64,000 bases of DNA from Streptomyces sp. NRRL F-525 (lineage in GTDB: Bacteria > Actinomycetota > Actinomycetes > Streptomycetales > Streptomycetaceae). Position 1 is the first letter of the stretch. Each line of letters starts with the position of its first letter. The stretch spans positions 124,001 through 188,000 of the forward strand of contig NZ_JNXE01000001.1 in assembly GCF_000716605.1 (NCBI RefSeq), in the 5' to 3' direction. A program made the position numbers and the translations under genes. The notes beneath the pieces are model-generated. The model was not told the DNA's origin. It ran no database searches and saw nothing but the letters and a program-made list of their open reading frames with translations. Below, piece after piece: positions 1 to 7,737 of the stretch.

Positions 1-414
1 GCCGCCGATGGACGAGAACTGTACGACCGTGCCCGCGCCCTGTGTCCTCAGGAACGGGATCGCGGCCGTCGAGACGTTGTAGACACCCCAGAAGTTCGTG
101 TCGAACTGTCGGCGGAAGTCGTCCTCGGGGGTCGTCTCGACCGGGGAGAGATTGGCGTACCCGGCGTTGTTGACGACCACGTCGATCCCGCCGAAGCGGT
201 CGACTCCCGCCTGTAGAGCCGCCGTTGCGGCCGCCCGGTCGGTGACGTCGAGGGCGACGGGGAGTACGCGGTCGCCGTACTTCTCCACGAGGTCTTCCAG
301 CTGCTCGGGCTTGCGTGCAGTGGCGACGACGTGGTCGCCGGCCTCCAGGGCCGCGACGGTGAGGTTGCGGCCGAAGCCGCGGGACGAACCGGTGATGAAC
401 CATGTCTGAGTCAT
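1..414 (-). CDS. SDR family oxidoreductase, C-terminus cut by window edge
   Basis: Short-chain dehydrogenase/reductase. It begins MTQTWFITGSSRGFGRNL, so the TGxxxGxG dinucleotide-binding loop sits at the extreme N-terminus. It continues through VVNNAGYA (the NNAG structural motif) and ends at the window edge in VVQFSSIGG, which carries the catalytic Ser region. The YxxxK motif and the C-terminus lie outside the window. The fold predicts a soluble NAD(P)-dependent oxidoreductase; the substrate cannot be inferred. It is divergent from the TetR gene at 474, with a palindrome between them, which fits control by that regulator. The ATG at 414 begins right at the conserved first beta strand, so the start is well constrained. 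Confidence 0.9.
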   Translation of the reverse strand, partial: MTQTWFITGSSRGFGRNLTVAALEAGDHVVATARKPEQLEDLVEKYGDRVLPVALDVTDRAAATAALQAGVDRFGGIDVVVNNAGYANLSPVETTPEDDFRRQFDTNFWGVYNVSTAAIPFLRTQGAGTVVQFSSIGG

Positions 415-441
415 GGGTCTAGCAAAACACTGTTTCGTTAT

Positions 442-462
442 TAGTGCAACCGCGTTGCGCTA
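442..462. promoter_or_regulatory. Imperfect palindrome, probable TetR operator
   Basis: A 21-bp inverted repeat in which 8 of 10 base pairs match, with core GCAAC-CGC-GTTGC (446-458), lies between the divergent SDR and TetR genes and just before the preferred TetR start at 474. Its location and symmetry fit an autoregulatory TetR operator. Binding is inferred. Confidence 0.55.
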
Positions 463-473
463 TGCTCTGGGTC

Positions 474-1139
474 ATGAGCACGCCCAGTCCCCAGCGCGCC
501 CGCAGCGCGGCGGCCAAGCAGCAGCGCGAGCGGGCGATCCTCGACGCCGCCAGATCCCTCGGTGCCGAACGCAGTGTGCGCGAGGTCACCCTCACGGACA
601 TCGCCGCCACCGTGGGCATGCACAAGTCCGCGATGCTGCGGTACTTCGAGACCCGGGAGCAGATCTTCCTGGCGCTGACCGCCGAAGGCTGGGAGGACTG
701 GTCGGCGGTGCTCCGCGCGCGGTTGAGTGAATTCACCGGCGGCACCGCCGACCCCGATGCGGTCGCGGCCGTCATCGCGCGGACGCTTGTCGCGCGGCCG
801 TTCTTCTGCGACCTGCTCGCTCAGGCGCCGTTGAACCTGGAACGCAACGTCTCGCTCGACTCGGTGTACGAGTTCAAGACGGTCGTACTCGGCGAAGTGG
901 CCTTGCTGGTATCCGAGTTGTGCCGAGTGCTCGCGATCACCGAGCGTTCGGCCATCGATCTGATCTCCACGGCGACGAGCATGGCCGGGGCACTGCTGCA
1001 GATGGCCGCCCCCGGTACGCGTCTCAGAACGCTCTACGAGTCCCGCCCCGAGTTGGCGCATGCGCTGGTCGACGTCGAGCCCCAACTGACGCGCATCCTG
1101 GCCGCGTTGGTGAAAGGAATGCGGTCCACAGGGATGTGA
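474..1139 (+). CDS. TetR family transcriptional regulator
   Basis: A 221-residue TetR-type repressor. The N-terminal helix-turn-helix reads LTDIAATVGMHKSAMLRYF at about residues 43-61, followed by the characteristic REQIFLAL helix. The C-terminal ligand-binding half is the type seen in several Streptomyces TetR proteins and gives no ligand clue. An in-frame GTG at 444 would add ten residues but would put the 442-462 palindrome inside the gene, so the ATG at 474 (MSTPSPQRAR) is preferred. It is divergent from the SDR gene at 414 and probably represses both that gene and itself. Confidence 0.9.
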   Translation: MSTPSPQRARSAAAKQQRERAILDAARSLGAERSVREVTLTDIAATVGMHKSAMLRYFETREQIFLALTAEGWEDWSAVLRARLSEFTGGTADPDAVAAVIARTLVARPFFCDLLAQAPLNLERNVSLDSVYEFKTVVLGEVALLVSELCRVLAITERSAIDLISTATSMAGALLQMAAPGTRLRTLYESRPELAHALVDVEPQLTRILAALVKGMRSTGM

Positions 1140-1154
1140 AGTGCCGCCAGTGAC

Positions 1155-2159
1155 TCACGGCATCGGCGACCGGCCGCGCGTGCTCGCGAACCGGCTGCGA
1201 TAGTGCGTCGGCGTCGTGTCCAAGTGGCGAGCGAAGGCGCGGCGGAGGGTCTCGTCGGTGCCCAGGCCGCTGTGGTGCGCCGCGGAGGTGACGCTGTGCC
1301 CTTCGAGGAGGAGATGCTGGGCGCGGTCGAGACGGACCCGTTCGACCCAACGGGCGGGCGTGGTACCGAGTTCGGTACGGAAGAGCCGTGTCAGGTGACG
1401 TGGACTGACGGCCAGCGTCGCCGCCATGGCGGGCAGGCTGTGGTCGCCGGCCGGGTCGGCCAACACCGAGGCGATCAGGGACCGTAGCGGATCGGTGCGC
1501 GGTGGTGGGGTGGCGGTCGCGGCGCTGAACTGGGACTGCCCGCCCGGGCGTTGCATGAAGACGACCAACTCGCGCGCGATGTCCCGGGCCACGTCCGCGC
1601 CGTGGTCGTCCTCGACGAGGGCGAGCGCGAGATCGATGCCGGCGCTGATACCCGCCGAGGTGACGAAGTGCCCGTCGCGGACGTGGATGGCGTCCGGCTC
1701 GACGCGCACGAGGGGGTAGCGGCGGGCGAGCGTCTCGGCGTGCCGCCAGTGGGTGGTGGCCGATCGGCCGTCCAGCAGGCCGAGTTGGGCGAGGACGAAG
1801 GCGCCCGTGCAGACGGATGTGACCCGGGCGGCATGCTCGGTGAGGGTACGGGTCGCGGTCAACAGACCTTCCTCGGCGGGCTGTTGGGCCAGCCGGTCGC
1901 CCCCGGCGACGATGACTGTGTCGACCGGGCCGGCGTCGGCCGCGGTCACCGTGCCGGTCAGTGTCAGTCCGTTCGAGGCGGTCACCGTGCCGCCGTGGGG
2001 TGAGACCAGGACCAGTTCGTAGGGGTGGCCGAGCTTGCCCGACTGGTGCAGTACCTCGGCGGGGCCGCTGACGTCGAGCATGGTCACGCCCTCGAAGACG
2101 AGGAATCCGACCCGGTGCGTCATGCCGGAAGCCATGTCTGGAGCGGCTGCTGAAGGCAT
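1155..2159 (-). CDS. GlxA-type regulator: DJ-1/PfpI domain plus AraC HTH
   Basis: About 334 residues. The N-terminal half is a DJ-1/PfpI-like domain (HRVGFLVFEGVTMLDVSGP, then SVCTGAFVLAQLGLLDGR with the nucleophile-elbow Cys). The C-terminal half is an AraC/XylS DNA-binding domain with two helix-turn-helix segments (SLPAMAATLAVSPRHLTRLF and VTSAAHHSGLGTDETLRRAF). Members of this family, such as GlxA, are transcription factors whose DJ-1 domain senses an unknown small molecule. The start is uncertain: ATG codons at 2159, 2135 and 2123 are all possible and none has a strong ribosome site. It is divergent from the HD-domain gene at 2266 with about 106 bp between them, so that gene is a plausible target. 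Confidence 0.88.
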   Translation of the reverse strand: MPSAAAPDMASGMTHRVGFLVFEGVTMLDVSGPAEVLHQSGKLGHPYELVLVSPHGGTVTASNGLTLTGTVTAADAGPVDTVIVAGGDRLAQQPAEEGLLTATRTLTEHAARVTSVCTGAFVLAQLGLLDGRSATTHWRHAETLARRYPLVRVEPDAIHVRDGHFVTSAGISAGIDLALALVEDDHGADVARDIARELVVFMQRPGGQSQFSAATATPPPRTDPLRSLIASVLADPAGDHSLPAMAATLAVSPRHLTRLFRTELGTTPARWVERVRLDRAQHLLLEGHSVTSAAHHSGLGTDETLRRAFARHLDTTPTHYRSRFASTRGRSPMP

Positions 2160-2265
2160 GTCCGAATCTGTGGTTTTCCTGGCTGTGAGGACATGGCTCC
2201 AGCGTACGCCGCTGACGATCCTGGAGGCGTACGGCACGGAACGGCATCCAGGAGAGGCAAGAACG

Positions 2266-2904
2266 ATGAGTGAAGTGATCGCAGGCGTGGAGATCCCGGA
2301 CACAGCCCTCGTGCGGGAGGCGACCGAGCTGGTGCGCGAGGCCGCGTCGCCGCTGCTGTTCGACCACTCCCGGCGGGTGTTCCTCTGGGGCGCCCTGCGC
2401 GGCCGGGAGCAGGGGCTCGGCTATGACCCCGAACTGCTCTACGTGGCCGCGATGTTCCACGACCTCGGGCTCACCGAGAAGTTCCGCCGCACCGACCAGC
2501 GCTTCGAGATCGACGGCGCCGACGAGGCCCGCCGGTTCCTGCACACCCACGGCGTCACCGGTGAGCCGGCCGACCGGGTCTGGGCGAGCATTGCCCTGCA
2601 CACCACGCAGGAGATCCCGCTGCACATGGCGGCCGAGATCGCCCTGGTCAACCGGGGTGTGTCGCTGGACGTCGTGGGCATCGGCTACGACGCCGTGTCC
2701 GACGAGCAGCGCGCGGCCGTCGTGGCGGCACACCCCCGCCCGGACTTCAAGAACGGGATCCTCGCCGCCTTCACCGAGGGCATCAAGGACCGCCCCGAGA
2801 CCACGTTCGGCAACATCAAGGCGGACGTGCTGGAGCACTTCGTGCCGGGTTTCGTGCGTGGTGACTTCGTAGAGCGCATCAAGGCGTCGAACTGGCCGGA
2901 GTGA
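2266..2904 (+). CDS. HD-domain hydrolase, cyanamide-hydratase-like
   Basis: A 212-residue soluble protein with an HD metal-dependent hydrolase fold. His34 (FDHSRRVFLWG) and the HD doublet His65-Asp66 (AAMFHDLGL) provide metal ligands, and a further conserved His lies in SIALHTTQEIP. The LFDHSRRVFLWG opening is typical of the HD subgroup annotated as cyanamide hydratase-like, but the real substrate in actinomycetes is not known. The start is supported by GGAGAGG 8 nt before the ATG. Its divergent partner is the GlxA-type regulator, suggesting an inducible catabolic or detoxification step. Confidence 0.85.
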   Translation: MSEVIAGVEIPDTALVREATELVREAASPLLFDHSRRVFLWGALRGREQGLGYDPELLYVAAMFHDLGLTEKFRRTDQRFEIDGADEARRFLHTHGVTGEPADRVWASIALHTTQEIPLHMAAEIALVNRGVSLDVVGIGYDAVSDEQRAAVVAAHPRPDFKNGILAAFTEGIKDRPETTFGNIKADVLEHFVPGFVRGDFVERIKASNWPE

Positions 2905-2963
2905 CGCGAGCGCGGTCGCCGGCGGCAAGCTCGGAGCGGGGCAGAGGGTGAGGGGGCGGCGGG

Positions 2964-3464
2964 TCAGCAGGAACGCTCGTGCCCATGCCCCTCGTGCGCC
3001 CCATGGGCGTCATGCCCCTCATGCGCACCAGGCGCCCCGTCCACCAACGTGTCCAGCAACGCCCGCAACACCTCGCGCTCCACATCCGTGAGCGGCGCCA
3101 GAATCTCGTTCGCCGCCCCCCGCCGCGCACCCCGCAGCTCGCTCAGTGCCTTGCGGCCGTCGTCCGTGATCTCGATCCGGATCACCCGCCGGTTGGACGG
3201 ATCGGGCACCCGCCGGACCTTGCCGCTCGCCTCCAGCCCGTCGACCAGCGTCGTCACGGCACGCGGCACCACTTCGAGGCGCTCGGCGAGGTCGGCCATG
3301 CGCGGCGGGGCGTCGAAGTGCGCGAGGGTACGCAGCAGGCGGGACTGGGCGGGGGTGATGCCGAGGTCGCGCTGCTCCAGATGGCGCTTCTGGATGCGGT
3401 GCACCCGGCGCGTGAGCCGCAACAACTGCTCCGCGAGCAGGCCGTCGGAATCGGGGGTGGTCAT
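2964..3464 (-). CDS. MarR family regulator with histidine-rich tail
   Basis: A 166-residue MarR-type winged-helix repressor. The core contains ITPAQSRLLRTLAHFDAPPRMADLAERLEV (quoted here only as the region about residues 35-65), the recognition helix RAVTTLVDGLEASGKVRR and the wing DPSNRRVIRIEITDDGR. The last 20 or so residues are unusual: they alternate His with Gly, Glu, Asp and Ala (HEGHDAHGAHEGHGHE) and end in Cys, which is a likely metal-binding extension absent from ordinary MarR proteins. It is divergent from the ABC exporter at 3595, with an inverted repeat over the exporter promoter, so it most likely represses the exporter. Confidence 0.9.
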   Translation of the reverse strand: MTTPDSDGLLAEQLLRLTRRVHRIQKRHLEQRDLGITPAQSRLLRTLAHFDAPPRMADLAERLEVVPRAVTTLVDGLEASGKVRRVPDPSNRRVIRIEITDDGRKALSELRGARRGAANEILAPLTDVEREVLRALLDTLVDGAPGAHEGHDAHGAHEGHGHERSC

Positions 3465-3488
3465 ACGGGAACAATATCAGGACCTGGT

Positions 3489-3513
3489 TCATTGTGAGTA
3501 TAGGTAACAATGA
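3489..3513. promoter_or_regulatory. Inverted repeat, probable MarR operator
   Basis: TCATTGT (3489-3495) and ACAATGA (3507-3513) form perfect 7-bp arms around 11 nt, a typical MarR site size. It overlaps the -35 box of the exporter promoter and lies 25 bp upstream of the MarR start codon, so occupancy would block both genes. Confidence 0.65.
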
Positions 3514-3521
3514 GCTATGCT
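3492..3521 (+). promoter_or_regulatory. Sigma-70-type promoter for ABC exporter
   Basis: TTGTGA (3492-3497) and TATGCT (3516-3521) are separated by 18 nt and lie 73 bp before the exporter ATG. The match to the vegetative consensus is good. The MarR inverted repeat overlaps the -35 box. Confidence 0.5.
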
Positions 3522-3594
3522 CCATCAAGTCTCATCGCTCCATGAGCCCTGAGCGCTTGACCAGTCCTGATCGCCTCACCATCCGTAGGAGACC

Positions 3595-5397
3595 ATGCCC
3601 CGCGACGACATCAACTGGACACCGTCCCCCGGCACCTCGACCGACCAGCCTCGGCAGGTGCGCCGCATCCTCAAGCTCTTCAAGCCCTACCGCGCCCGGC
3701 TCGCGGTCGTCGGCCTCCTGGTCGGTGCCGCGTCCCTGGTCACCGTGGCGACCCCGTTCCTGCTGAAGGAGACGCTGGACGTCGCCATCCCGCAGAACCG
3801 CACGGGCCTGCTGAGCCTGCTCGCGCTCGGCATGATCCTGAGCGCCGTCCTGACCAGCATCTTCGGCGTGCTGCAGACCCTCATCTCCACGACGGTCGGC
3901 CAGCGCGTCATGCACGACCTGCGCACAGCGGTCTACGGCCGCCTGCAGCGCATGTCGCTCGCCTTCTTCACCCGGACCCGCACCGGCGAGGTCCAGTCCC
4001 GCATAGCCAACGACATCGGCGGCATGCAGGCCACCGTCACCTCCACGGCCACCTCCCTGGTCTCGAACCTCACCAGCGTGGTCGCCACGATCATCGCCAT
4101 GATCGCCCTGGACTGGCGGCTCACCGTCGTCTCGCTGCTGCTGCTCCCGGTCTTCGTGTGGATCAGCCGCCGTGTAGGCAACGAACGCAAGAAGATCGCC
4201 ACCCAGCGCCAGCGGCAGATGGCCGAGATGGCCGCCACGGTCACCGAGTCGCTGTCCGTCAGCGGCATCCTGCTCGGCCGCACGATGGGCCGCTCCGACT
4301 CGCTCACCCGGTCCTTCTCCGAGGAGTCCGAGGGGCTGGTCGACCTCGAGGTCCGGTCGAACATGGCCGGGCGCTGGCGCATGGCCGTCATCTCGATCGT
4401 CATGGCCGCGATGCCCGCCGTCATCTACTGGACGGCCGGCATGACCCTGCACCTGGGTGGCCCGGACGCCTCGATCGGCACCATCGTCGCCTTCGTCTCG
4501 CTCCAGCAGGGACTGTTCCGCCCGGCCGTCAGCCTGTTGTCGACCGGCGTCCAGATCCAGACCTCGCTGGCGCTCTTCGCCCGCATCTTCGAGTACCTCG
4601 ACCTGCCGATCGACATCACCGAGCGCGAGAACCCGGTCCACCTGGACAGCATCAAGGGTGAAGTCGCCTTCGAGGGCGTCGAGTTCCACTACGACGACAA
4701 GAGCGGCCCGATCCTCGACGGCATCGACATCACCGTCCCCGCGGGCAACAGCCTCGCGATCGTCGGCCCGACCGGCGCCGGAAAGTCGACCCTCGGCTAT
4801 CTCGTGCCCCGGCTCTACGACGTGACGGGTGGCCGGGTCACCCTCGACGGGGTCGACGTCCGCGACCTGGACTTCGACACGCTCGCGCGTGCCGTCGGCG
4901 TCGTCTCCCAGGAGACGTACCTCTTCCACGCGACGGTCGCCGAGAACCTCCGCTTCGCCAAGCCGGACGCCACCGACGAGGAGCTGTACACGGCGGCGCG
5001 CGCGGCGCAGATCCACGAGCACATCGCGGGCCTGCCCGACGGGTACGACACGGTCGTCGGCGAGCGCGGACACCGGTTCTCCGGCGGCGAGAAGCAGCGC
5101 CTGGCCATCGCCCGCACAATCCTGCGCGACCCGCCGGTCCTCATCCTGGACGAGGCGACCAGCGCGCTGGACAACCGCACGGAGGCCGCCGTCCAGGACG
5201 CCATCGACGCTCTGTCGGCCAACCGCACCACGCTCACCATCGCCCACCGGCTGTCCACCATCCGGAGTGCCGACCAGATAGTGGTCCTCGACTCCGGGAA
5301 GGTCGCGGAGCGGGGCACGCACGACGAACTGCTCGATCAGGACGGGCGGTACGCGGCGCTCGTACGCCGGGATGCCCAACTGGAACCGACAAGCTGA
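3595..5397 (+). CDS. ABC exporter half-transporter (permease-ATPase fusion)
   Basis: 600 residues. An N-terminal six-helix exporter-type membrane domain (about 30-320) is fused to an ABC ATPase domain (about 350-590). The ATPase has Walker A GPTGAGKST, Q-loop VVSQETYLF, signature SGGEKQR, Walker B VLILDEATSALD and the switch His in LTIAHRLSTI, so it should be active as a homodimer. The family exports lipids, peptides or drugs. The ATG is preceded by AGGAGACC. The divergent MarR repressor and the operator over its promoter suggest substrate- or metal-induced efflux. Confidence 0.93.
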   Translation: MPRDDINWTPSPGTSTDQPRQVRRILKLFKPYRARLAVVGLLVGAASLVTVATPFLLKETLDVAIPQNRTGLLSLLALGMILSAVLTSIFGVLQTLISTTVGQRVMHDLRTAVYGRLQRMSLAFFTRTRTGEVQSRIANDIGGMQATVTSTATSLVSNLTSVVATIIAMIALDWRLTVVSLLLLPVFVWISRRVGNERKKIATQRQRQMAEMAATVTESLSVSGILLGRTMGRSDSLTRSFSEESEGLVDLEVRSNMAGRWRMAVISIVMAAMPAVIYWTAGMTLHLGGPDASIGTIVAFVSLQQGLFRPAVSLLSTGVQIQTSLALFARIFEYLDLPIDITERENPVHLDSIKGEVAFEGVEFHYDDKSGPILDGIDITVPAGNSLAIVGPTGAGKSTLGYLVPRLYDVTGGRVTLDGVDVRDLDFDTLARAVGVVSQETYLFHATVAENLRFAKPDATDEELYTAARAAQIHEHIAGLPDGYDTVVGERGHRFSGGEKQRLAIARTILRDPPVLILDEATSALDNRTEAAVQDAIDALSANRTTLTIAHRLSTIRSADQIVVLDSGKVAERGTHDELLDQDGRYAALVRRDAQLEPTS

Positions 5398-5440
5398 AGA
5401 TATGCCGGGTTTGTGACGATATGCGGGTTACCGTGCCCGC

Positions 5441-6283
5441 ATGCAGATGAACACTCCGCCACGGAGCACGATTCGACTGACCCGCAGGGGCCGGGTCGCC
5501 CTCATCGCGACGGGGGCCGTCGTGGCCGGCACCGCCGTGGCGGTGCCGCTGCTGAGCCTGGAGAGCGAGGGGGACGCCCGTCCGACGTCCCTGGTGATTC
5601 CGGAGGGCTGGCGCTCGGGCCAGATCTACGAAGCGGTGGACAAGGTCCTCGCGCTGCCGGTCGGGACCACGAAGAAGTCGATCGCGAAAGCCGGCCTGAA
5701 GCTGCCGAACGACGCGGAGGGCAACCCCGAGGGCTATCTCTTCCCGGCGACGTATCCGCTCGAGAAGAAGTCGACGCCCGCGTCGCTCCTGTCGTTCATG
5801 GTCAATACGGCCAACAAGAAGTTCAACGGCGCCCCGGTCGCGGCCGGCGCCCAGCGCAACGCGATGAACGTGTATCAGGCGGTCACCATCGCGAGCATCG
5901 TGCAGGCCGAGGCGGCGTCCACGGCGGACATGGGAAAGGTGGCGCGGGTCATCTTCAACCGCTTGGAGCGCGGCATGCCCCTGCAGATGGACTCCACCAT
6001 CAACTACGCCCTGAACCGCGCCACGTTGAAGACCACCGGCAGTGACACCCGGCTCGACAGTCCCTACAACTCCTACCAGCGCATGGGCCTGCCCCCGACC
6101 CCGATCGACAACCCGGGCGAGGACGCGATGCGCGCCGCGATCAACCCGCCCCCGGGCGACTGGCTGTACTTCGTCACGGTCAAGCCCGGCGACACCCGCT
6201 TCGCGGCCACCTACGAGGAACACCAGCGCAACGTCGCCGAGTTCAACGCGGCCCAGAAGAACACGGCGTCGCCCACGAAGTGA
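5441..6283 (+). CDS. mltG: MltG/YceG-like endolytic transglycosylase
   Basis: 280 residues with one N-terminal membrane anchor (VALIATGAVVAGTAVAVPLL, about 19-38) and an extracytoplasmic YceG domain. EGYLFPATYPL, the catalytic-Glu segment ASIVQAEA (Glu157), ARVIFNRLERGMPLQMDST and the SPYNSYQRMGLPPTPI substrate motif are all present. MltG-family enzymes cut nascent glycan strands inside the chain and end their growth. This copy is short and lacks the long cytoplasmic extension of housekeeping actinobacterial MltG proteins, so it is probably a second, accessory copy. An ATG six bases downstream (MNTPPRST) is an equally possible start, and neither has a clear ribosome site. Confidence 0.9.
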   Translation: MQMNTPPRSTIRLTRRGRVALIATGAVVAGTAVAVPLLSLESEGDARPTSLVIPEGWRSGQIYEAVDKVLALPVGTTKKSIAKAGLKLPNDAEGNPEGYLFPATYPLEKKSTPASLLSFMVNTANKKFNGAPVAAGAQRNAMNVYQAVTIASIVQAEAASTADMGKVARVIFNRLERGMPLQMDSTINYALNRATLKTTGSDTRLDSPYNSYQRMGLPPTPIDNPGEDAMRAAINPPPGDWLYFVTVKPGDTRFAATYEEHQRNVAEFNAAQKNTASPTK

Positions 6284-6302
6284 CCCGGGCGGGACGTCGT
6301 AG

Positions 6303-6333
6303 GGCGGCGCTCGGCTTTCTGGCCGGCGCCGCC
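6303..6333 (+). terminator. Hairpin after mltG-like gene
   Basis: GGCGGCGC (6303-6310) pairs with GCGCCGCC (6326-6333) across a 15-nt loop, 20 bp past the stop codon. No U-tract follows, as is usual in high-GC actinobacteria. Confidence 0.45.
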
Positions 6334-6433
6334 TGATGTGTCGGGGGAGTGCGCGGAGTTGATCGCGGTCGGTCTGTGCGGTGACCGGGGTGGCGTGGGT
6401 CAGGCTCATGCGCGCGTTCCGGGGGGAGGGGTT

Positions 6434-6499
6434 TGTGGTTCGTTGGCGGGTGCGGGTTCGCTGTGGCTGGTCGCGCAGTTCCTCGCGCCCCTTAAAAGC
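6434..6499. repeat. Dispersed Streptomyces intergenic repeat
   Basis: The stretch contains GCTGTGGCTGGTCGCGCAGT followed by TCCTCGCGCCCCTTAAAAGC. From memory this closely resembles a short sequence found in many copies between Streptomyces genes. It lies in the 326-bp gap between the convergent mltG-like and monooxygenase genes, where I see no coding capacity. Its function is unknown. Confidence 0.5.
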
Positions 6500-6609
6500 C
6501 GCTTTGCCGGCCGGTGCTGTCCAGTTCTGCCATGGTCGAAATAATCGTGGACGGGCGTCCTCGATGCGGCGCCTCCGCCCCACCGTGAAGCGACCCCGCT
6601 AGGACAACC

Positions 6610-7686
6610 TCAGGCCGCCACCGGCTCTCCCGCCAACAACCGCCGGATGTCCCGGACGGCCGCCCGCCCCGCGCGATTGGCGCCGATCGTGCTGGCCGAC
6701 GGGCCGTACCCGACCAGATGGACCCGTGGATCGGCGACCGCGCGCGTCCCCTCGACGCGGATGCCGCCACCCGGTTCGCGCAGCTTCAGCGGTGACAGGT
6801 GGTCGATCGCGGCACGGAAGCCGGTTGCCCAGAGGATGACATCGGCGTCCACATGTCGGCCGTCGTTCCAGTCCACGCCGTCGGGCGTGATCCGGTCGAA
6901 CATCGGCTGGCGGTCCAGGACCCCGTCCGCGATCGCCTGCCGGATCGCGTCGTTCAGCGGCAGGCCGGTCACGGAGACGACACTCTTCGGCGGGAGTCCC
7001 TGACGTACCCGCTCCTCGACCAGTGCCACGGCCGCCCGGCCCACGTCCTCGGTGAAGGGTTCGTCGCGGAACACCGGCGGACGCCGGGTCACCCACGTGG
7101 TGGCGGCCGCGTACGGGGCGAGCTCCATCAGATGCTGGGTGCCGGACGCGCCACCGCCCACCACGACCACCCGCAACCCGGCGAACTCCTCCGGCCCCGG
7201 ATACTGCGCGGTGTGCAACTGCCGCCCCCGGAAGGTCTCTTGACCCGGATAACGCGGCCAGAACGGCCGGTCCCACGTCCCCGTCGCATTGATCAGCGCC
7301 CGCGTCGACCACGTACCGTCCGACCCGTCCGACGTCTCGACGAGCAGCCGGCCGTCCACGCCCTCCCGCACCGCCTTCACGTCCACCGGCCGCCGCACCC
7401 GCAGATCGAACGCGCGCTCATACGCGGCGAAGTACTCGGCGATCACCTCGGCGGACGGGCGGGCGGGATCGGCGTCCGTGAGTTCCATGCCCGGCAGCGC
7501 GTGCATGCCGTGCACCTTGCCGTACGTCAACGACGGCCACCGGAACTGCCAGGCTCCGCCCGGCGCGGGCGCGTGGTCCAGCACCACGAAGTCGCGCTCC
7601 GGCTCGAAACCGGTGCGCCGCAGGTGATAGGCGCCGGCCAGTCCCGCCTGCCCGGCGCCTATGACGACCACGTCGACCTCACGCAT
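6610..7686 (-). CDS. Flavin-dependent monooxygenase in sulfonate operon
   Basis: About 358 residues. The N-terminal FAD-binding Rossmann motif is VVVIGAGQAGLAGAYHL and the internal NADPH motif is VVVVGGGASGTQHL. ILWATGF marks the second conserved ATG strand of flavin-containing monooxygenases and N-hydroxylases. It is the last gene of the ssuCBAD operon, 51 nt after ssuD, so a role in oxidising an organosulfur compound or amine is plausible, though the substrate is not known. A GTG at 7695 would add three residues; the ATG at 7686 is used here. No strong ribosome site precedes either. Confidence 0.85.
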   Translation of the reverse strand: MREVDVVVIGAGQAGLAGAYHLRRTGFEPERDFVVLDHAPAPGGAWQFRWPSLTYGKVHGMHALPGMELTDADPARPSAEVIAEYFAAYERAFDLRVRRPVDVKAVREGVDGRLLVETSDGSDGTWSTRALINATGTWDRPFWPRYPGQETFRGRQLHTAQYPGPEEFAGLRVVVVGGGASGTQHLMELAPYAAATTWVTRRPPVFRDEPFTEDVGRAAVALVEERVRQGLPPKSVVSVTGLPLNDAIRQAIADGVLDRQPMFDRITPDGVDWNDGRHVDADVILWATGFRAAIDHLSPLKLREPGGGIRVEGTRAVADPRVHLVGYGPSASTIGANRAGRAAVRDIRRLLAGEPVAA

Positions 7687-7737
7687 GTTGTTCACGTTTG
7701 TACGAACAGCATCGGGGTCTTCGATCTTCCCGCCTGT

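Noticed and set aside
428..446. CACT/AGTG inverted repeat upstream of the first TetR
   Set aside because: Only 4-bp arms; the overlapping 442-462 palindrome is much better.
3532..5379. Long minus-strand open frame opposite the ABC exporter
   Set aside because: Composition is low-complexity Asp/Gly/Arg with no recognisable domain, while the plus strand encodes all ABC motifs.
7694..7737. Tiny ORF (MLFVQT) between ssuD and the monooxygenase gene
   Set aside because: Six codons with no regulatory codons and no hairpin. It probably arises by chance.
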